NCBI GenBank assembly: GCA_023614405.1
Contig: CM042697.1
Location: forward strand, 464,548,744 to 464,612,743
DNA: 64,000 nucleotides
Reading direction: 5' to 3'
DNA from: Avena insularis
Taxonomy: Eukaryota; Streptophyta; Magnoliopsida; Poales; Poaceae
Below, piece by piece: positions 49,900 to 63,107 of the stretch. The notes under the pieces were generated by a model. It searched no databases and had not been told where the DNA came from. It saw nothing but the letters and a program-made list of their open reading frames with translations. Within the stretch, counting starts at the first letter, position 1. Each line of letters opens with the position of its first letter. A program made the translations under genes and the position numbers.

Positions 49900-52030
49900 A
49901 GTTACACAAGATTTGTGTTGAACTTGTTCATGATCCTCGAGCCTAGACTTGAGTGTGGGTAGCAATTATATTTAACTCAGCTCCAATGATAGTTGATGCA
50001 CATTGTCGTAAGTTATAACTAACTGGAAGAGTGTTTTAAGTTATATTTGACTAATGGTCGTTGCAAGGAACTAAAAGACCATACATCAACGGTGTCTCTA
50101 ATGTGGGCATGTTTTAACTTGTGATAATATGTCGCTACATCCAGATGCTCAATATTAGCCCTCTAATCATGATCATGTATGTGATCCAAACCCTTTTTAA
50201 ATTCACATGTTTGCTAGTGTTTGTTGCCAAATGCAACGTGGGTCTTTACTACCCTCTTCTCTCATGTTTTATTTTGACACTAAAGCTTTAGCTGACACTT
50301 GTCTACCTCCTTATTTTGCAACTCCTCATTCCTATTAGCTCAATAATTAATAGAAAAATATTTCACAAGTATTAAAACACCTATTAGGATTAGTCTAGTG
50401 TTGGACATTGTAGTGTTGGTGTTTGGAATGTTTCTCTTACTTCCCTCTTAATTTAACCAATATTTTTTTACTCTATGACGGTATTGTTTTTACCTACCCT
50501 TGTTTATTTGTATACCCTCTTCATTCATGTATGTCTCCTGGTTGTAGCCTTATTTTAATTGACAGAAATGATGAACATACTTCCATGTCAGTGTCATCCT
50601 TAAGTTTTTGGATCGTTTTTTATATATGAGTTGTTGGATCATTTTTTATCAAGATGCTCGATCAACCAAGAAGATACAAAAATTCTTCTTTTGCCAGCTC
50701 AATGCACCTTTCATTTTTATGGGCGGTAAAAGATATGGCCAACACGTGTGAAATTGTTCCATTATCTTACATCCTAAGTGGGAGAGTCGAAAGGGATTCT
50801 CCGTTGAATTAACTTTGGTTCACTTCACACAAAAATGCATTTACTATATCCTTTCGTGATGATAAAAAAGGTTTGCAATTTAAATTAGTTGAGAGCCATT
50901 GTGTGGATGTCCAGATGTACTCACTCGTCAACAAAAGTAATTTATTTCTTAACTTTGCATAGCCTTCAATGCAAATATTGAATCATGATGTCCAATCATT
51001 GAATTATATGAAAAGTAACAAAAAAAACTTGTTGTAGTAAACAGTGATACACTCTACATAATCTGAAATAATTAGGCAAATAAATCGACAAAAAATTATC
51101 TATAATTAATCTATGTATATACTTTCATTCAGTGTCAGAAGTTTCCGAAGACGTATTGCTTGCTCCAGAACCCAGATCCCAATTTAACTTGTACCCATAG
51201 AAACTAGATTTTTTACTAGATTGCCCGGATGTAATTTTCTCATCATTGTTGTTTCATCATTATTAATTTGGTTCTCAATGAGATTGATGTACTTCATTGT
51301 TATAATGTGAACGCACTTATTGTATCTTGCCGTGTCTAACATGGTCCACAAGAAGCTATTATTGTGCATAAGAAGTTTGTGTGGCTTTGACACATTTCTC
51401 ACTTATAAACATCCTACCATCATTCTGGTGCAATGGATATTGTAAATTGTTTCGATGTGCAATATATCCCATGTGATACAATATCGGATTGTGAAGCGTT
51501 GGAAACTTTGCTTAAGAGCTATTTTCAAGAGAACATACACGCATAACGCATTCATGTGGTCATTTGGTCCTATAGAATAAATCCGTTATTTGATTAATTA
51601 TGTCTTGCCTCAAAAATGTCCATCAGGCTTCTTGCAAAAATGTGTTACATTTATGAATGTATACATTTGATTTATTAGTTTTATGATTATCATGTTCTCT
51701 CAAAGCAATAGTATTGGGTAAGTGTTTCTTTCACCTATGAAAAGGGAGCTACACTAGTCACGAGATGCAAGAATCGTCTTCCTCAATTTGAAATACCATA
51801 AGTTCATGCTTATTTATACTAGAAACCAAAATCTAAAAAAATACCATATGCATGTACTAGGAAAATACGAACGAATATTTAGTTGGTGTGGGCCCCTTCT
51901 CTCTTTACTACTCAAACCTCTACTTTATCTTGATGCCTTATGCATCTTTCTCAAAATATAATAAGTTTGAGATAACTTGAATCTTATATATCCTACTGGA
52001 CCTTTATACCATGTCCATCCATCAAATCAA
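49900..52030. other. Intergenic, AT-rich, no gene recognised
   Basis: About 2.1 kb between the deleted Copia and the solo LTR. Open frames are short and without domains. No inverted terminal repeats or tandem arrays were noticed. Confidence 0.4.
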
Positions 52031-53939
52031 TGTAGGGGTTCGTAGCATGGAAAACAAAAAAATTCTACCGCATACAAACAAACAAGCCAAGATCTATCTA
52101 CTAGATTGTAGAAACGAGTCGATAGAAGAACTCACCCTCGAAGATTCCAAAGTGTTTAACGAGAGCAGATTCTCATGGGTGATGTAGTCGTACTCTTGCC
52201 GATCTCAAGATCGTGTAGACGATCCTTCTGGCGCTGCGTTCCGGCAGTGCTTCCGCAGTCGGTCACACGTTCGGTACTCGATGAAGACCTTCCTCTCCCT
52301 TGTTCCAGCAGGCAGCGGCAGTTGTAGCACTCTCCTCGCGATTCCGGCAGCACGACGGCGTGGTACCGGAAGTAGAGGGGAGATCTCGCAGGGCTTCGCC
52401 TTAAGCCGGAGCGAGTATGGTGGACTATGAGAGAGGCCTTGGAGATCTAGGGTTTAGAGGCACCAAGGAGAGAGGGATAGGCCAGTGGCTAGGGCTTGGG
52501 TAGGGCCCCAACTCGGCGGCTAGGGCAAACCCTAGGGCGGCGGCGGCGACTTGGTGGCCGGCGGCTAGGGTTAGGGTTTTGGTGGAGAGAGGTGTAGGTC
52601 TAGAGGGGCACCCTTGCCCCTCCTTTTATAGGTGGGAGGGAGCGGCCAATGGGGAGGGAGTCCTCCCCCAAGTCGGCCTCCTTGGCCGGCGATGGAGGGA
52701 GGAGGACTTCCTCCCCAAGTAGGTTTCCTACTCTCCCTCCACCAAGCAAACTTGCCGTTTGACTTTTCAAACTAGGATTTTATTTATCCCTTTATTTTGC
52801 TCAGCGATGATACCTAGTACATGATGCAACCATTCCACATTGTTATGACACATTCATGTACCCTTCCCCTCCGGAGTGCCGGACCTTCCGGAACCTTCTA
52901 GAACATTCCCGATGAAAACACCGAAATCATTCCCCAACTCCAAAACAGGACTTTCCTTATATGAATCTTATTCTCCGGACCATTCCGGATCTCCTCGTGA
53001 TATCCCGGATCCCATCCGAGACTCCGAACAACATTCGGTATCTTACTCATCATTCCATAACTACTCAACAACATCGAATCCTTAAGTGTGTCTCCCTACG
53101 GTTCGTGAATTATGCGGACATGATCGAGATACTTATCTGAACAATAACCAATAGAGGAATCTGGAAATTCATATGGCTCCCACATATTTCTATGATTACT
53201 TTGCGATCGAATGAACCACTTACATACGATACCAACTTCCCTTTGTCTCACGATAGTTTACTTATCCGAGGTTTTGATCGTCGGTATCTCTACATACCTA
53301 GTTCAACCTCGTTACTAATAAGTACTCTTTTCTCGTTCCCGTGGTATGTGATCCCTTGTGAGCCAGTCACACGCTTGCAAGCCAATTGGATGACATTCCA
53401 CCGAGAGGGCCTAGAGTATATATATCCATCATATGGATGGACAAATCCCACTCTTGATCCATGTGCCTCAACCCATACTTTCCGAACACTCAATGCCACC
53501 TTTATAGCCACCCAGTTACGGTGTGGTGTTTGATGTCATCAAAGCATACTTCCGGTGATGGTGATTAGCATGATCTCATGGTCGAAAGAATTAGGTTATT
53601 ATGTATCAGAAAGCTTATAGCAATTGAACTATTAAAATGACTTGATCTTTATGCTACGCTTATCTATAGGAGTATGTCCATCATACCATTCTCTTAATGA
53701 TATGATCTTGTTGTTAACAACATCTCAATGTTCATGATAGGGAAACCACAATCATTTATTAACCAACAAGCTAGTATTATGAAGAGGCTTTACTAGGGAC
53801 TCTAATTTAGTTTACAAATCACACAAGTATTAATGTTTTCTGATTAATACCATTATAGCATGAATGTAAACATTTATCATAAACACAAAGATATAATAAT
53901 AACTACATTTATTATTGCCTCTAGGGCATATCTCCAACA
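52031..53939 (-). mobile_element. Solo LTR of a Copia (BARE/Angela-like) element, 1,909 bp
   Basis: On the - strand it starts TGTTGGAGATATGCCCTAGA and ends GCTACGAACCCCTACA. It is flanked by an exact 5-bp duplication ATCAA (52026-52030, 53940-53944). No internal region follows, so it arose by recombination between two LTRs. Its first bases closely resemble the LTR at 5335, marking a related family. It contains a TATA box on the - strand at 52624-52630 and a GC-rich downstream half, as in BARE-type LTRs. Confidence 0.93.
52624..52630 (-). promoter_or_regulatory. TATA box of the solo LTR
   Basis: TATAAAA on the - strand, in a GC-rich setting at the place matching the TATA box of the LTR at 5335-7026. 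It points leftward, away from the Hsp70 gene and toward the GLR gene 3' side. Confidence 0.6.
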
Positions 53940-53944
53940 ATCAA

Positions 53945-54930
53945 TTAGACTATAGGGTACATGGATTGATGGATACATTTTCCTCTACCTAGTCTCTTGC
54001 TAGTTCATTACTCTAGGCATAGAGGTATGAGGATGACAAAAGGTGCAAAGCTCGGTTATTCTAACCTAAAGACGCAAGTAGAGTACCTGGTTCATATCTT
54101 TAGAAAGATTATGATTTCTCAAGTACTTGTGTTTGACCTATAAATTCACCTTGGATATACTTGTTCTTATGGACTGGAACTAATATTGATGGGTGGGTTG
54201 GCTCTCAACTAACCGTTGCATTAGCTTTCTAGAGATACAGAACCCGTTATTTCGGCACTAGGATTATGTTTTCTCCTCAAAATCTCCTCAAGATCTCCTC
54301 GAGTCTTTGTTAATTTTATGGGAGTGTAACCTGTCTATCATACTCTTGTGTGTGATTTAAGATCCCTCCTATAATGTAGGTGTTTTTGTGATTGTTTTAC
54401 AAAAATAAGGTCATGACTAGGGCCAACTTAAGGAAAAAGGGATTGTTAAACCTATTAGTTGTGGTAGGTGCAAAGAAATAGAAACAGCTAATCATCTATT
54501 CTTTGGTTGTATTGTTGCTAAAATGTTGTGGGTAGATGTTTTCGAAGTCTTTAATGTACACATCGCAGACTTTAAATCTGTAGCTGCCAAATGGCTTTGG
54601 AATAATCGATTTATGCATCTAATTCTATAACATGTGCATTTCTGTGTGGATTCTGGAATAACAAAAAAAAATATAGTGTTTAATAGGGTTCGATGGTTAA
54701 ATATGAAGCATATTTTTCCATGAAACCCTATTAAACACTATATAATTCAATGGTAAAATACTATTTTAAAGCCTTTAATTTTAATGTACACATCGCATAA
54801 TTGAGTCTGTAGCTACTAAATGGCTATGCAAGAAGAGATCCATGCATCTAAATTATGTATCTTGTGCAGTTCCGTAGAGATTGTGGAATAACAAAAAATA
54901 TAGTGTTTAATAGGGTTTCATTGTTTTGAT
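53945..54930 (+). pseudogene. LINE fragment with zf-RVT domain, partly duplicated
   Basis: 54422-54630 translates to ANLRKKGIVKPISCGRCKEI, ETANHLFFGCIVAKMLW and AAKWLWNNRFMHL, the zinc-finger (zf-RVT) region at the C-terminal end of plant LINE reverse transcriptases, with its Cys/His spacing. Part of it recurs at about 54778-54915 (GTACACATCGCA, GTCTGTAGCTACTAAATGGC). A string AGTGTTTAATAGGGTT occurs near 54675 and 54900, with its inverse near 54725. 53945-54421 holds no recognised gene. Confidence 0.65.
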
Positions 54931-55342
54931 ATTCTCTATGTACCACTTTCTGGTGGATGATAATGACCGTGGTAGCAAAGCATTTCTCAAGATAGATTAT
55001 TTCTTGTTTCATGAAATCAGACTATGCATTGTTGCCTAGCTAACAAAGATGACACTCCTACCTTTAGTAGCACATTGTTAGTTTAACTTGAGTTACACTT
55101 TCGTATATACCTATTTTTGTGAAGACATGACACATTCTTGTACCATTTTACGCACTAAACGAAGATGGTGTTGTAAGCAGAATGATATAGTGTGTTGTTC
55201 TATTGCTCTTGTCTTCTTAGTCAATCCTCGGGTTGATTAGGCATGGGCACAAGGATTTGAGATTTGGTTGAGATATGATTATATGAGTATCTAAAAGTGA
55301 GTCAATAGATATAAGTGACTCAAAGAACATGTCTAATTTTTA

Positions 55343-55483
55343 TAATATACTCCTAGTTGTATTCCTATGGTTATTTGGTCAAAGTATTCAAAGCTCCATA
55401 GGATCCACTACTCCATTTCCCTTTACTTGGCACTCCTAATATACTCCTAGTTGTATTCCTATGGTTATTTGGTCAAAGTATTC
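55343..55483. repeat. Tandem duplication with 94-bp period
   Basis: TAATATACTCCTAGTTGTAT and the rest of a 47-base string ending AAAGTATTC occur at 55343-55389 and 55437-55483, apparently identical. The linker resembles sequence after the second copy (CTTGGCACTCC). Confidence 0.8.
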
Positions 55484-56820
55484 CTCGAGTTGTATTCCTA
55501 GTCTTGGCACTCCCTCTTTTAACCTCTACCTAGTGCTACTTTATTTCAAACCATCCACCCATATCGGTAACATATATGTCGAGAGATATGCTATACTACT
55601 TTCAAGGTTTGAGTGTCGCTGAATCTCCTCTGCTTTCCTTCTCGTCACCAGCAAACTGCATACATGACCCCTGTTCCAAATGTCAAATGCTCTTTTGGTT
55701 TATTATTTCACCCATTCGCATACTCCTTAGTCCGTCGACCATTTGGTATGGGAGGTATTAGGATACACAAGGGTGCCAGTTCTTGGACTTCTTTAGACTA
55801 ACATGAGTGGTGCACTTCTTCCTGTTACTAGCTAACAGGGCACATAAATGATTAGTTTGGCAGCCAGAAATCACAGTAGGATCAAGCATAATCATTGGTG
55901 TGGCATGATTAGTTAACCTCTTGTCTCAGCATGAGTCTACTTCGTGTCCGATGAAATGAACATTCAGCGAGTGCTCGTGTGTCTACACTTATGTTTTGGT
56001 TGTCTACAGTTGTGCAGTCAATCACTTGTTTGCTCCTATTTTCTTGGACACTGAACAACCACATGCCTATTTTGTATAAGTTGGTTGATCCTATTTTCGC
56101 GTCAAATTTATGGGTACGCATTTTATAAGCTGCATAATTAGGTACACTTTAAACTCAAGCACCCACCCTCACAGTCCAATCCTTTCACTTTATCCAAGTT
56201 AGAACTTGTGCACTTATGAAAACAATGCTCGAAATATGATTACATGCACAGAAATTACACACACAAAAAGCTGTAGCACCATCATCAAAGAATAGCTTCT
56301 CATCTTAACTATAACACACAATTTAGGAGACTGGAGTTGCAACAAACTAAAATCTTCCAATAGTTCAAAACTCACTGCAACATGACATTCAAAGCATGAG
56401 GATCTCCGATCATTGATCACTATAAGTCCTCCACAAAATGGATACAAGCTAAAATTCACGGTCATTGGTCGGTGGATACATTGCACACAAATTTTCTTCC
56501 ATTTCTCTCTCTTGTTTGTTGGGAGCAAACTGAAGCAGGCAGAAACACCAACAAGTTAAACCTTTATCTGATTATGGGGAAAGAATTCACAAGTATCAAC
56601 AATCATGACTAGGTTCTCACGTGAATGCATGTCAGCGTATTGAGATGCAGACCCAATGGCGGGCAGTGGTACAGAGTTGGTCGTATGGTGATGTTAGAAG
56701 AAATTCATCTGTCTCTATATTTCTACAAAATGGCAGACTTGACCACAGCAATTCAGCAGGGAAACCTCAGCAAGGTATAATATTTCTATCCGATTTATGC
56801 ATTTGATCTGAAATCCCCTG
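55484..56820. other. Intergenic and probable 3' UTR of the Hsp70 gene
   Basis: No gene is recognised at 55484-56200. 56200-56820 directly follows the stop codon on the - strand and probably includes the 3' UTR; the 104-codon - strand frame at 56214-56528 has no domain. GGCAGAAACACCAACAAGTT (56539-) resembles GACAGAAACACTAACAATTT in intron 7 (57192-), a small local duplication. Confidence 0.4.
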
Positions 56821-59800
56821 CTAGCATCCTTCATCGCTTGCGTGCCCCCGTGCCTTACTAGTTACTATGTTGCTACATGACCTGCAAGTGGAATCAGCCA
56901 GCTTAGATAATCTGGAATGGAACACCAAACATTTTTCTAAAAGAGCTCAAAATGCCAAAAACTGGCTTCAAGGGAAGAAAGGTCAAATACATGGACAGCT
57001 CTTCTTCCTTCTTCTTGATTTCATGAGACCAAACTACAGGGTCAACATTCTTGGGCAAGGACTCCTGTAGTTGCGAGCTCTCCCTCAGCCACAGCTCAGC
57101 TTTAGTGCACTCATTGTCAGTCTGCCATACAAACCGATCATCAGAAGCACAAGTAGCTACAAACTGTATATAGCACAATACTGTGCGGCATGCAGACAGA
57201 AACACTAACAATTTAAACTGAACTATTGCTAAAACTTTGTTTATTCATTATTCAGATACCTAAGATTAATTCAAAAGCTCCATTACTTTTCTCTTTTGGC
57301 TTTCGATTTTTGTTATTCAACAGATGAACAATTTTGCTCTGCAATTTTCATCAACTTACCGCCATGATGAGATTAGTAGATTAGTATAGACTAGCAAACC
57401 ACACATAGATAGTCAATGATCCAAATGTTAATAAGGTCGACAAAAGGGAAACTAATGGTTAAACAACTTACAGCGTCTCGTTCAGGTGCGGATAATGACT
57501 TGGCAGCCATTCTGTGCTCAGCAATGCGCTTCAAGAGCTCCCTCGTGGCTTCAGCTCTGACTTCCCCATCTTTGCAACGATTCTCAATGGGATCTACAAG
57601 CTTTATATATAAACAGAAACATAAGAAAAAAGACAACGAGGTGCATGAAAGACAAACAAACAAACTAGAGTTCGGAAGCAGATGATACACGAGGTCTGGT
57701 ACAAAACAGAAGAGCAAGTCAGAGTTCTAGGGAGTTGTCACCAACTACAAACAACTGCCTCTGGCAACTACAAAGTATTCAAATTCAGATATTTCAATAT
57801 GCTTCACATTTTGCAGTGGTATCTTCTACTCATACGCATGTACTGTCTAGTTTACTATTTCACATATGCAGAGTTGGGGATGGTTGTTGGGCTGCCATGT
57901 AAGAAGAGCATGATATCTTTCAAATATAGATTTTACTTGTCAAAATAATAGAACGTATTAAAAAATATGGTATACGTAAAATATATGAAATATTTCCAAA
58001 TCAAGTTTGGTGCAACAGACTTTCTTAAGAAATAGTGATCATGTATTATGGATGGAAGCAGAAGACTAGCATAACAATGTGGATTAACATGGAATATGTG
58101 ATAACAGACAGGATGCGATGGACAAAAGGAGAACAGATGCAAAACATATACAACTGGAAAGTCAATTAAACCCAAATATGAACTGAGAAATCATGAAATA
58201 CTATAGTAGTAAGGATAAGAAAATAGCTTAGTGCCTGTTTGGGAGAGCAGTATTGAGTACAGGCCCATAAAAATGATTGCTTGGGCAACCAAATGTTGTT
58301 TGTAATCCCTGTTTTAGCCTGTCAAAATCCAGTGGATTGGCAAACACGCCCAGAAGAAATTAAAAAACCGGGGGCAGAGATCGATTTTCTAATATGACGG
58401 TTATTGGGAACGAGAGATGGCAATGCCGCTGGAACAAGACGCCACCCCCAATTTCCCCTTCGGCCAGACAACCATTGTCGAAGATGGAGATGGCAATTTC
58501 CCCTCTCGTCTTCTCCAGTTATTACGCATGAGGCGAATGACTCCAACCACCCCAGTCTCCTCACCGCGTGCGTAGAAGGCTTTTGAGGTCAACCGGCTCC
58601 AGATCCTGCAGCCGAGGAAGGTCAAAATCCTCCAGCGAGCACGATTCGCGGTAAGCGAGGTTGAAGCAACATCCGCTGCCGAGGGTGAGGTTATGCCAGC
58701 AAGCTCTTTTGCAGCGCCATCGCCGGAGTATTCAACTACTATGAAGGAGCTAGCTCTTCGGCGCACGGCGAACATGGATCTCACCAGCAACGGCAACCTA
58801 TGGTTTCAAGGGCGACTCATTTCTTCCACGCCTCTGGAGGATCCATAGCCAGAGTATTCTTTTGATGCGGAGTTACCAGCCTGTCGACCGCCCAGTGTCT
58901 TTTTTATGCTTGCTGCCGCCGGCAGCCGTTGGGGTTGTTCCCGTACCGTGGGTTTCGAAAGAATACAATATCCGTGTTAACGTAGCAGGTGGCAGCCCTT
59001 GTTCAGGGCAGGCTGTGGCCACCATTGATCTTGTGTTCAGAGCAGAGAGCAGAGTTCTGTTATTTTTCTGGTCTTCATCAGATGATAAATGCACTAAGTT
59101 CTCTAGTGGTTCAGCCGTAAGGGCGGGCTATTTCAACTGAGCTTCAAGTGTCTACCCAAACACCATTCACACGAGAATAAATTAACACTGTACTTGATCA
59201 GTATTTCTCCGGCCAAGTTATTTACCAGTGTAAACTGTTTACAAGTGTGAAACATTACTGCAGTTCCAAATGGGACCTTAACAAGCATATACCAGGAAAG
59301 ATGTATACAGGGCCATGCAAGCAGACAAAAAAAATAGCAAAGAAGTTCCATTTATACCTTTTTAAGCTCCTCAAGTTTACTAGTGTAAACTGCTTCAGTC
59401 TCATCATCACCTTCTTCATAAAGCCATTCTTCCGTCTGTTGAAGATTAGCTGAGATTTCTTCCCTTTCAGAATCAGTTGCAAAGCTCCGATACCTCTCAG
59501 AAAGCTGGAAAACAATCCATCAGACAAACAGATCTTTAGGTTGGGAAAGGAATTGGAAAAACATACTCAGATTGACACCTTATTACGGATGTCATACACG
59601 TAGGATTCCAATGCATTCTTCCTCTCTTTCGTTCGCTCCACGAGTTTATCTTGATAGGCCAGCTGTTGTTCTTGCTCTTGAGCTTCCAGCAATTCCTGCT
59701 TGCTCATTACACCATAAATGGACTCAACAATTGGCAAATCCTGCCGGTGCATTGGCCTTTCATTTCTTGGCTTGTGATCCTGCACGTAATAACAGTTGGT

Positions 59801-62800
59801 ACACCTAGTTAGTAGGGCACATAACTGAAAGATCTTTTTTTTTTAAGTTTTAATGTAATTATAATGTGCATCTGGCAGGAAGTTCCCTGCCCCCAGCTGG
59901 ATAAGAATTGACAAGATTATCGTATAATTTAGGATCTTAAAGTAGTAGTTAATTGAAATTTCAAGACAGAACACCAGCTGCTAATGATACTCATACAAAA
60001 ACTCCTGCTACTACAATATTAGGGAAAGTCAGCTGAATTTGCATCGCTTTGGCCATCATATTGGTTTATATGTTAGAGGAACACATGTAGCACAGATCTA
60101 GGCCAAGGGAGAGCTGACAACCCTTACCATGCCATTGTTGGAATCAACCTCCATAGAGTCAGCAGAATTTGCATCCCTTTGATCATCCTCAATCAACTGA
60201 GGCAGTTTAAAGGTTAGAAACAACATTAAAGAACTTATAATTAAAATCTGGTAGTGACTATGAAAGTAGACACTTACAACAGCTGACTCCACTGAAATCA
60301 GCCCATGGAGATTTAACCGAATTTTTACTTTGACTTTAGATTTTTCACTCTGTGCTTGGAAAGGGCCAATCTGCAAGAAGCAAGAAATAACGCTTATTTA
60401 ATTGCAAATAATTCTAGAAAACGTCAACATTTAACTGTAAGTGCAACTTCTTTCAATTCAGGGCAAGATTATTTCTGATACAGTTCAACTGGCATAAATG
60501 TGTAATAACTTCAGAAGACAAGAGGTGCAATATAGAAATTACTACCTCAATGCAGTAGGTAAATGTACGTGTTACACCCTCCTCTCCCAGCCCCTACAAC
60601 CCCTGACCCACCCACCCAAAAAAAAAACCTCTGAACTGAGCCATGACCGAATATGTATTGAAGATAGTATGAAGCTACCATCGCTTGAAGTTTCAGGAGA
60701 AAATAAAACTCGAGAGAGCACAACACTGATATTTGAGTGCACTAAGGTCAAGTAACACCGAATATGTATGGAAGTAAGCTGCCATCAATCCATCACAGGT
60801 TATGGATACAAGTTTTCTGGAATGCTTTTCAAAATGGTGATCAGGAACTAAGCAACTTGATACTTTGCAGTGACAAGCCAACAATAAAGTTACTACATGA
60901 GCTCTTACAAGACAGAATTTCAAGATCTTAAGAGAGCATGTTAGTTTTTCAAGACAACTGAAGTGACGTTGGCAGCATTGTCAATATGGTGACTTAAAAT
61001 ACAATAACAATGACAGGAGAACTGTTTAGAGCGGTCAAAACTAAACATCGCAATACTTCCTTGTTGTAAATACATGTTGCAATCTCTTTACAGAATGAAC
61101 TTGCAAGGTAGTTCCTGAAGAAAATAAGTTTGTGATCTAAAATAGAAATCCTACAGTTCTGGCTATCGTGTTTACAATGGTTGACACTTTCCAGGCATAC
61201 TACCTTGAAGATATGCACTTCAGAAGAAGAAATGCTACAAATCGAATCAAACATATACTCATTTATTATCATTGACAAGATTGTTTGTCGATTCTAGGAG
61301 TATCATCCATTGCCTACTAAAGCACCAACTAAGTGACCACAACAAGGCGCCTATATGATAGGCCAGCAGAAGTGCAGAACACATGAAAACAAGTAACTTC
61401 TGATTGCTGTAAGCAAGTTGAGGAAACATCAAAAGTTCTAAAGAAACAATGGTGCCATGAAATGAAACACTACTGTCTTGAAGCTATAGTATTTGCACAT
61501 AGAGGTAACACGGCCCTACACCTAAATCAAATAGAAGAGACATCTTGAGGAAAAGGCTAAAACATGATCATCTTTATCAGTCAACAGAGTTAATTGCATA
61601 CCTGAAAAGTACCGATTTGTGTTGAGGTGCCAGGAGGCAATTCATTCTCATCCACATAAAACGCATCCAAACTAAAACCGCTGTTCCTACGCAGAGTAAT
61701 GATCTTAACACTGGGAAGGGGCTGGCCTCTCCGGAACACCGCGTTGCTTGACAATGTTGCTATTGGGCCTTCTTCTGTACAAAATCCTATCGAGGCAGGA
61801 ATTACGTCTTGCACCTGAAATACACCAGATGCAACAACTGTTCACTACGGCAATCCAGAATGTTTCAAGCAACACATAAAGCGTACGCATACAAGACTAC
61901 TGTACAAGACAAAGAGCAAGCCTGCACATAATACCTCATACTCCCGAACACGGAATGTGGGGCTAAGCATTGCACACTGCAATGCACAACCCCGAGCGAC
62001 ACACTCACTGACATTGATTGTGCGACTAGGCTCCCTTCTAAAGAACCCCGCCAGAACTCTAGCAATAGCAGGCACCCGAGACCCAGACCCGACAAGCTCC
62101 ACAGACTGCAGCTTCTCCAGTCCAATGCCCGAGTCTGCCATGGCCCTCTTGCACGGCTCAACAACTCTCTCCAGCAACTCCGTGCAGAGCTTCTCGAAGT
62201 CTTCCCTCCGGATCATGCCCCTCACATCCTTCTCCTCCATCAAGCACTCTATGTTAACCACCGCCTCGGCGTTCGCGCTTAGCACCTTCTTCGCCTTCTC
62301 GCACGCGGCCCTCAGCCTCATGCTGGCCTTCACGTTGCGCGCGACATCAATCTTATACCTGTCCCTGAACTCCTCGGCGAAATGCTCGAAGAGCACCTCG
62401 TCGAAGTCCCGGCCGCCTAGGTCTGCGTCGAACCCGTGGGAGAGCACCTTCATCCCGGACGGGTCGAAGGCGACCACGCCGGCCTGGGTGTCGGAGTGGC
62501 CGACGTCGACGAAGGCGACGTAGGTGGGGCCCCCGGCGACGCCGAGGTCGGAGCGGTAGAGGCCGTAGCAGAGGGCGGTGGCGGCGAGGTCGTGCATGAG
62601 GCGGAGCGGGCTGAGCCCCGCGACGGCGGCGGCGTCGACGTAGGCGCGGCGCTGCGCCTGGGTGAAGTAGCAGGGGACGGAGATCACGCAGTCGGCGACG
62701 GGGGCGTCGAGGTCGGCCTCGGCGAGCTGCCTGAGGTATGCGAGGAGCATGGCGAGGATGTGGGCCGGGGAGAGCGCGATGCGGCGGCCGAGGTGGTCGG

Positions 62801-63107
62801 CGTGGACGAGGGCGCCGCCGGCGCCGGGGAGGACGTCGACGGGGAAGGGGAGGCGCGGGAGGTCGCGGGCGTGGAGCGCGGGACCCCGGGAGGCGAGGAG
62901 GAGGAGGCGCTTGGGGCTGGAGAAGGGGGCGTGGGAGGAGGCGGCGCCCGAGGCGTGCGCGCCCAGGAGGCGCGCGTTGTGGGAGAAGGCGACGGCGGCG
63001 GGGGACTCGCGGTTGGACTCGGCGTTGAGGAGCACGTCGATCCCGCGCTGGCGCGCCGCCGCCGCCACCAGGGTGTCGTTGCCGACGTCGAAGCCCACCA
63101 CGCTCAT
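56821..63107 (-). CDS. HSP70-16-like: Hsp70-superfamily protein, HSP70-16/Hsp110-like, 9 exons, 738 aa
   Basis: Exons on -: 63107-61935, 61814-61602, 60370-60278, 60196-60128, 59779-59579, 59504-59358, 57600-57472, 57121-56991, 56881-56821. All junctions are GT-AG and in phase, giving 739 codons with stop. Exon 1 encodes the whole ATPase domain: VVGFDVGNDTLVAAAARQRG (from residue 3), FVDVGHSDTQAGVVAF (199-214), ELVGSGSRVPAI (337-348). These motifs deviate from classical Hsp70 (GTT, GGGT) in the Hsp110 manner. Exons 2-4 encode the beta substrate domain and an acidic loop (DDQRDANSADSMEVDSNNGM); exons 5-9 the helical lid. The last exon adds only 19 residues. Hsp110-type proteins act as nucleotide exchange factors and holdases for Hsp70. 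Length is close to the Arabidopsis relative. Confidence 0.94.
58230..59175. mobile_element. Probable DNA transposon inserted in Hsp70 intron 6
   Basis: The segment starts GTGCCTGTTTGGGAGAGCA and ends with the inverse of ATGGTGTTTGGGTAGACA, suggesting imperfect terminal repeats. It raises intron 6 to 1,757 bases and is GC-rich inside (58380-58950), unlike the AT-rich intron around it. A - strand open frame of 131 codons (58796-58401) has no recognised domain. Target duplication not established; a Mutator or hAT origin is possible. Confidence 0.5.
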
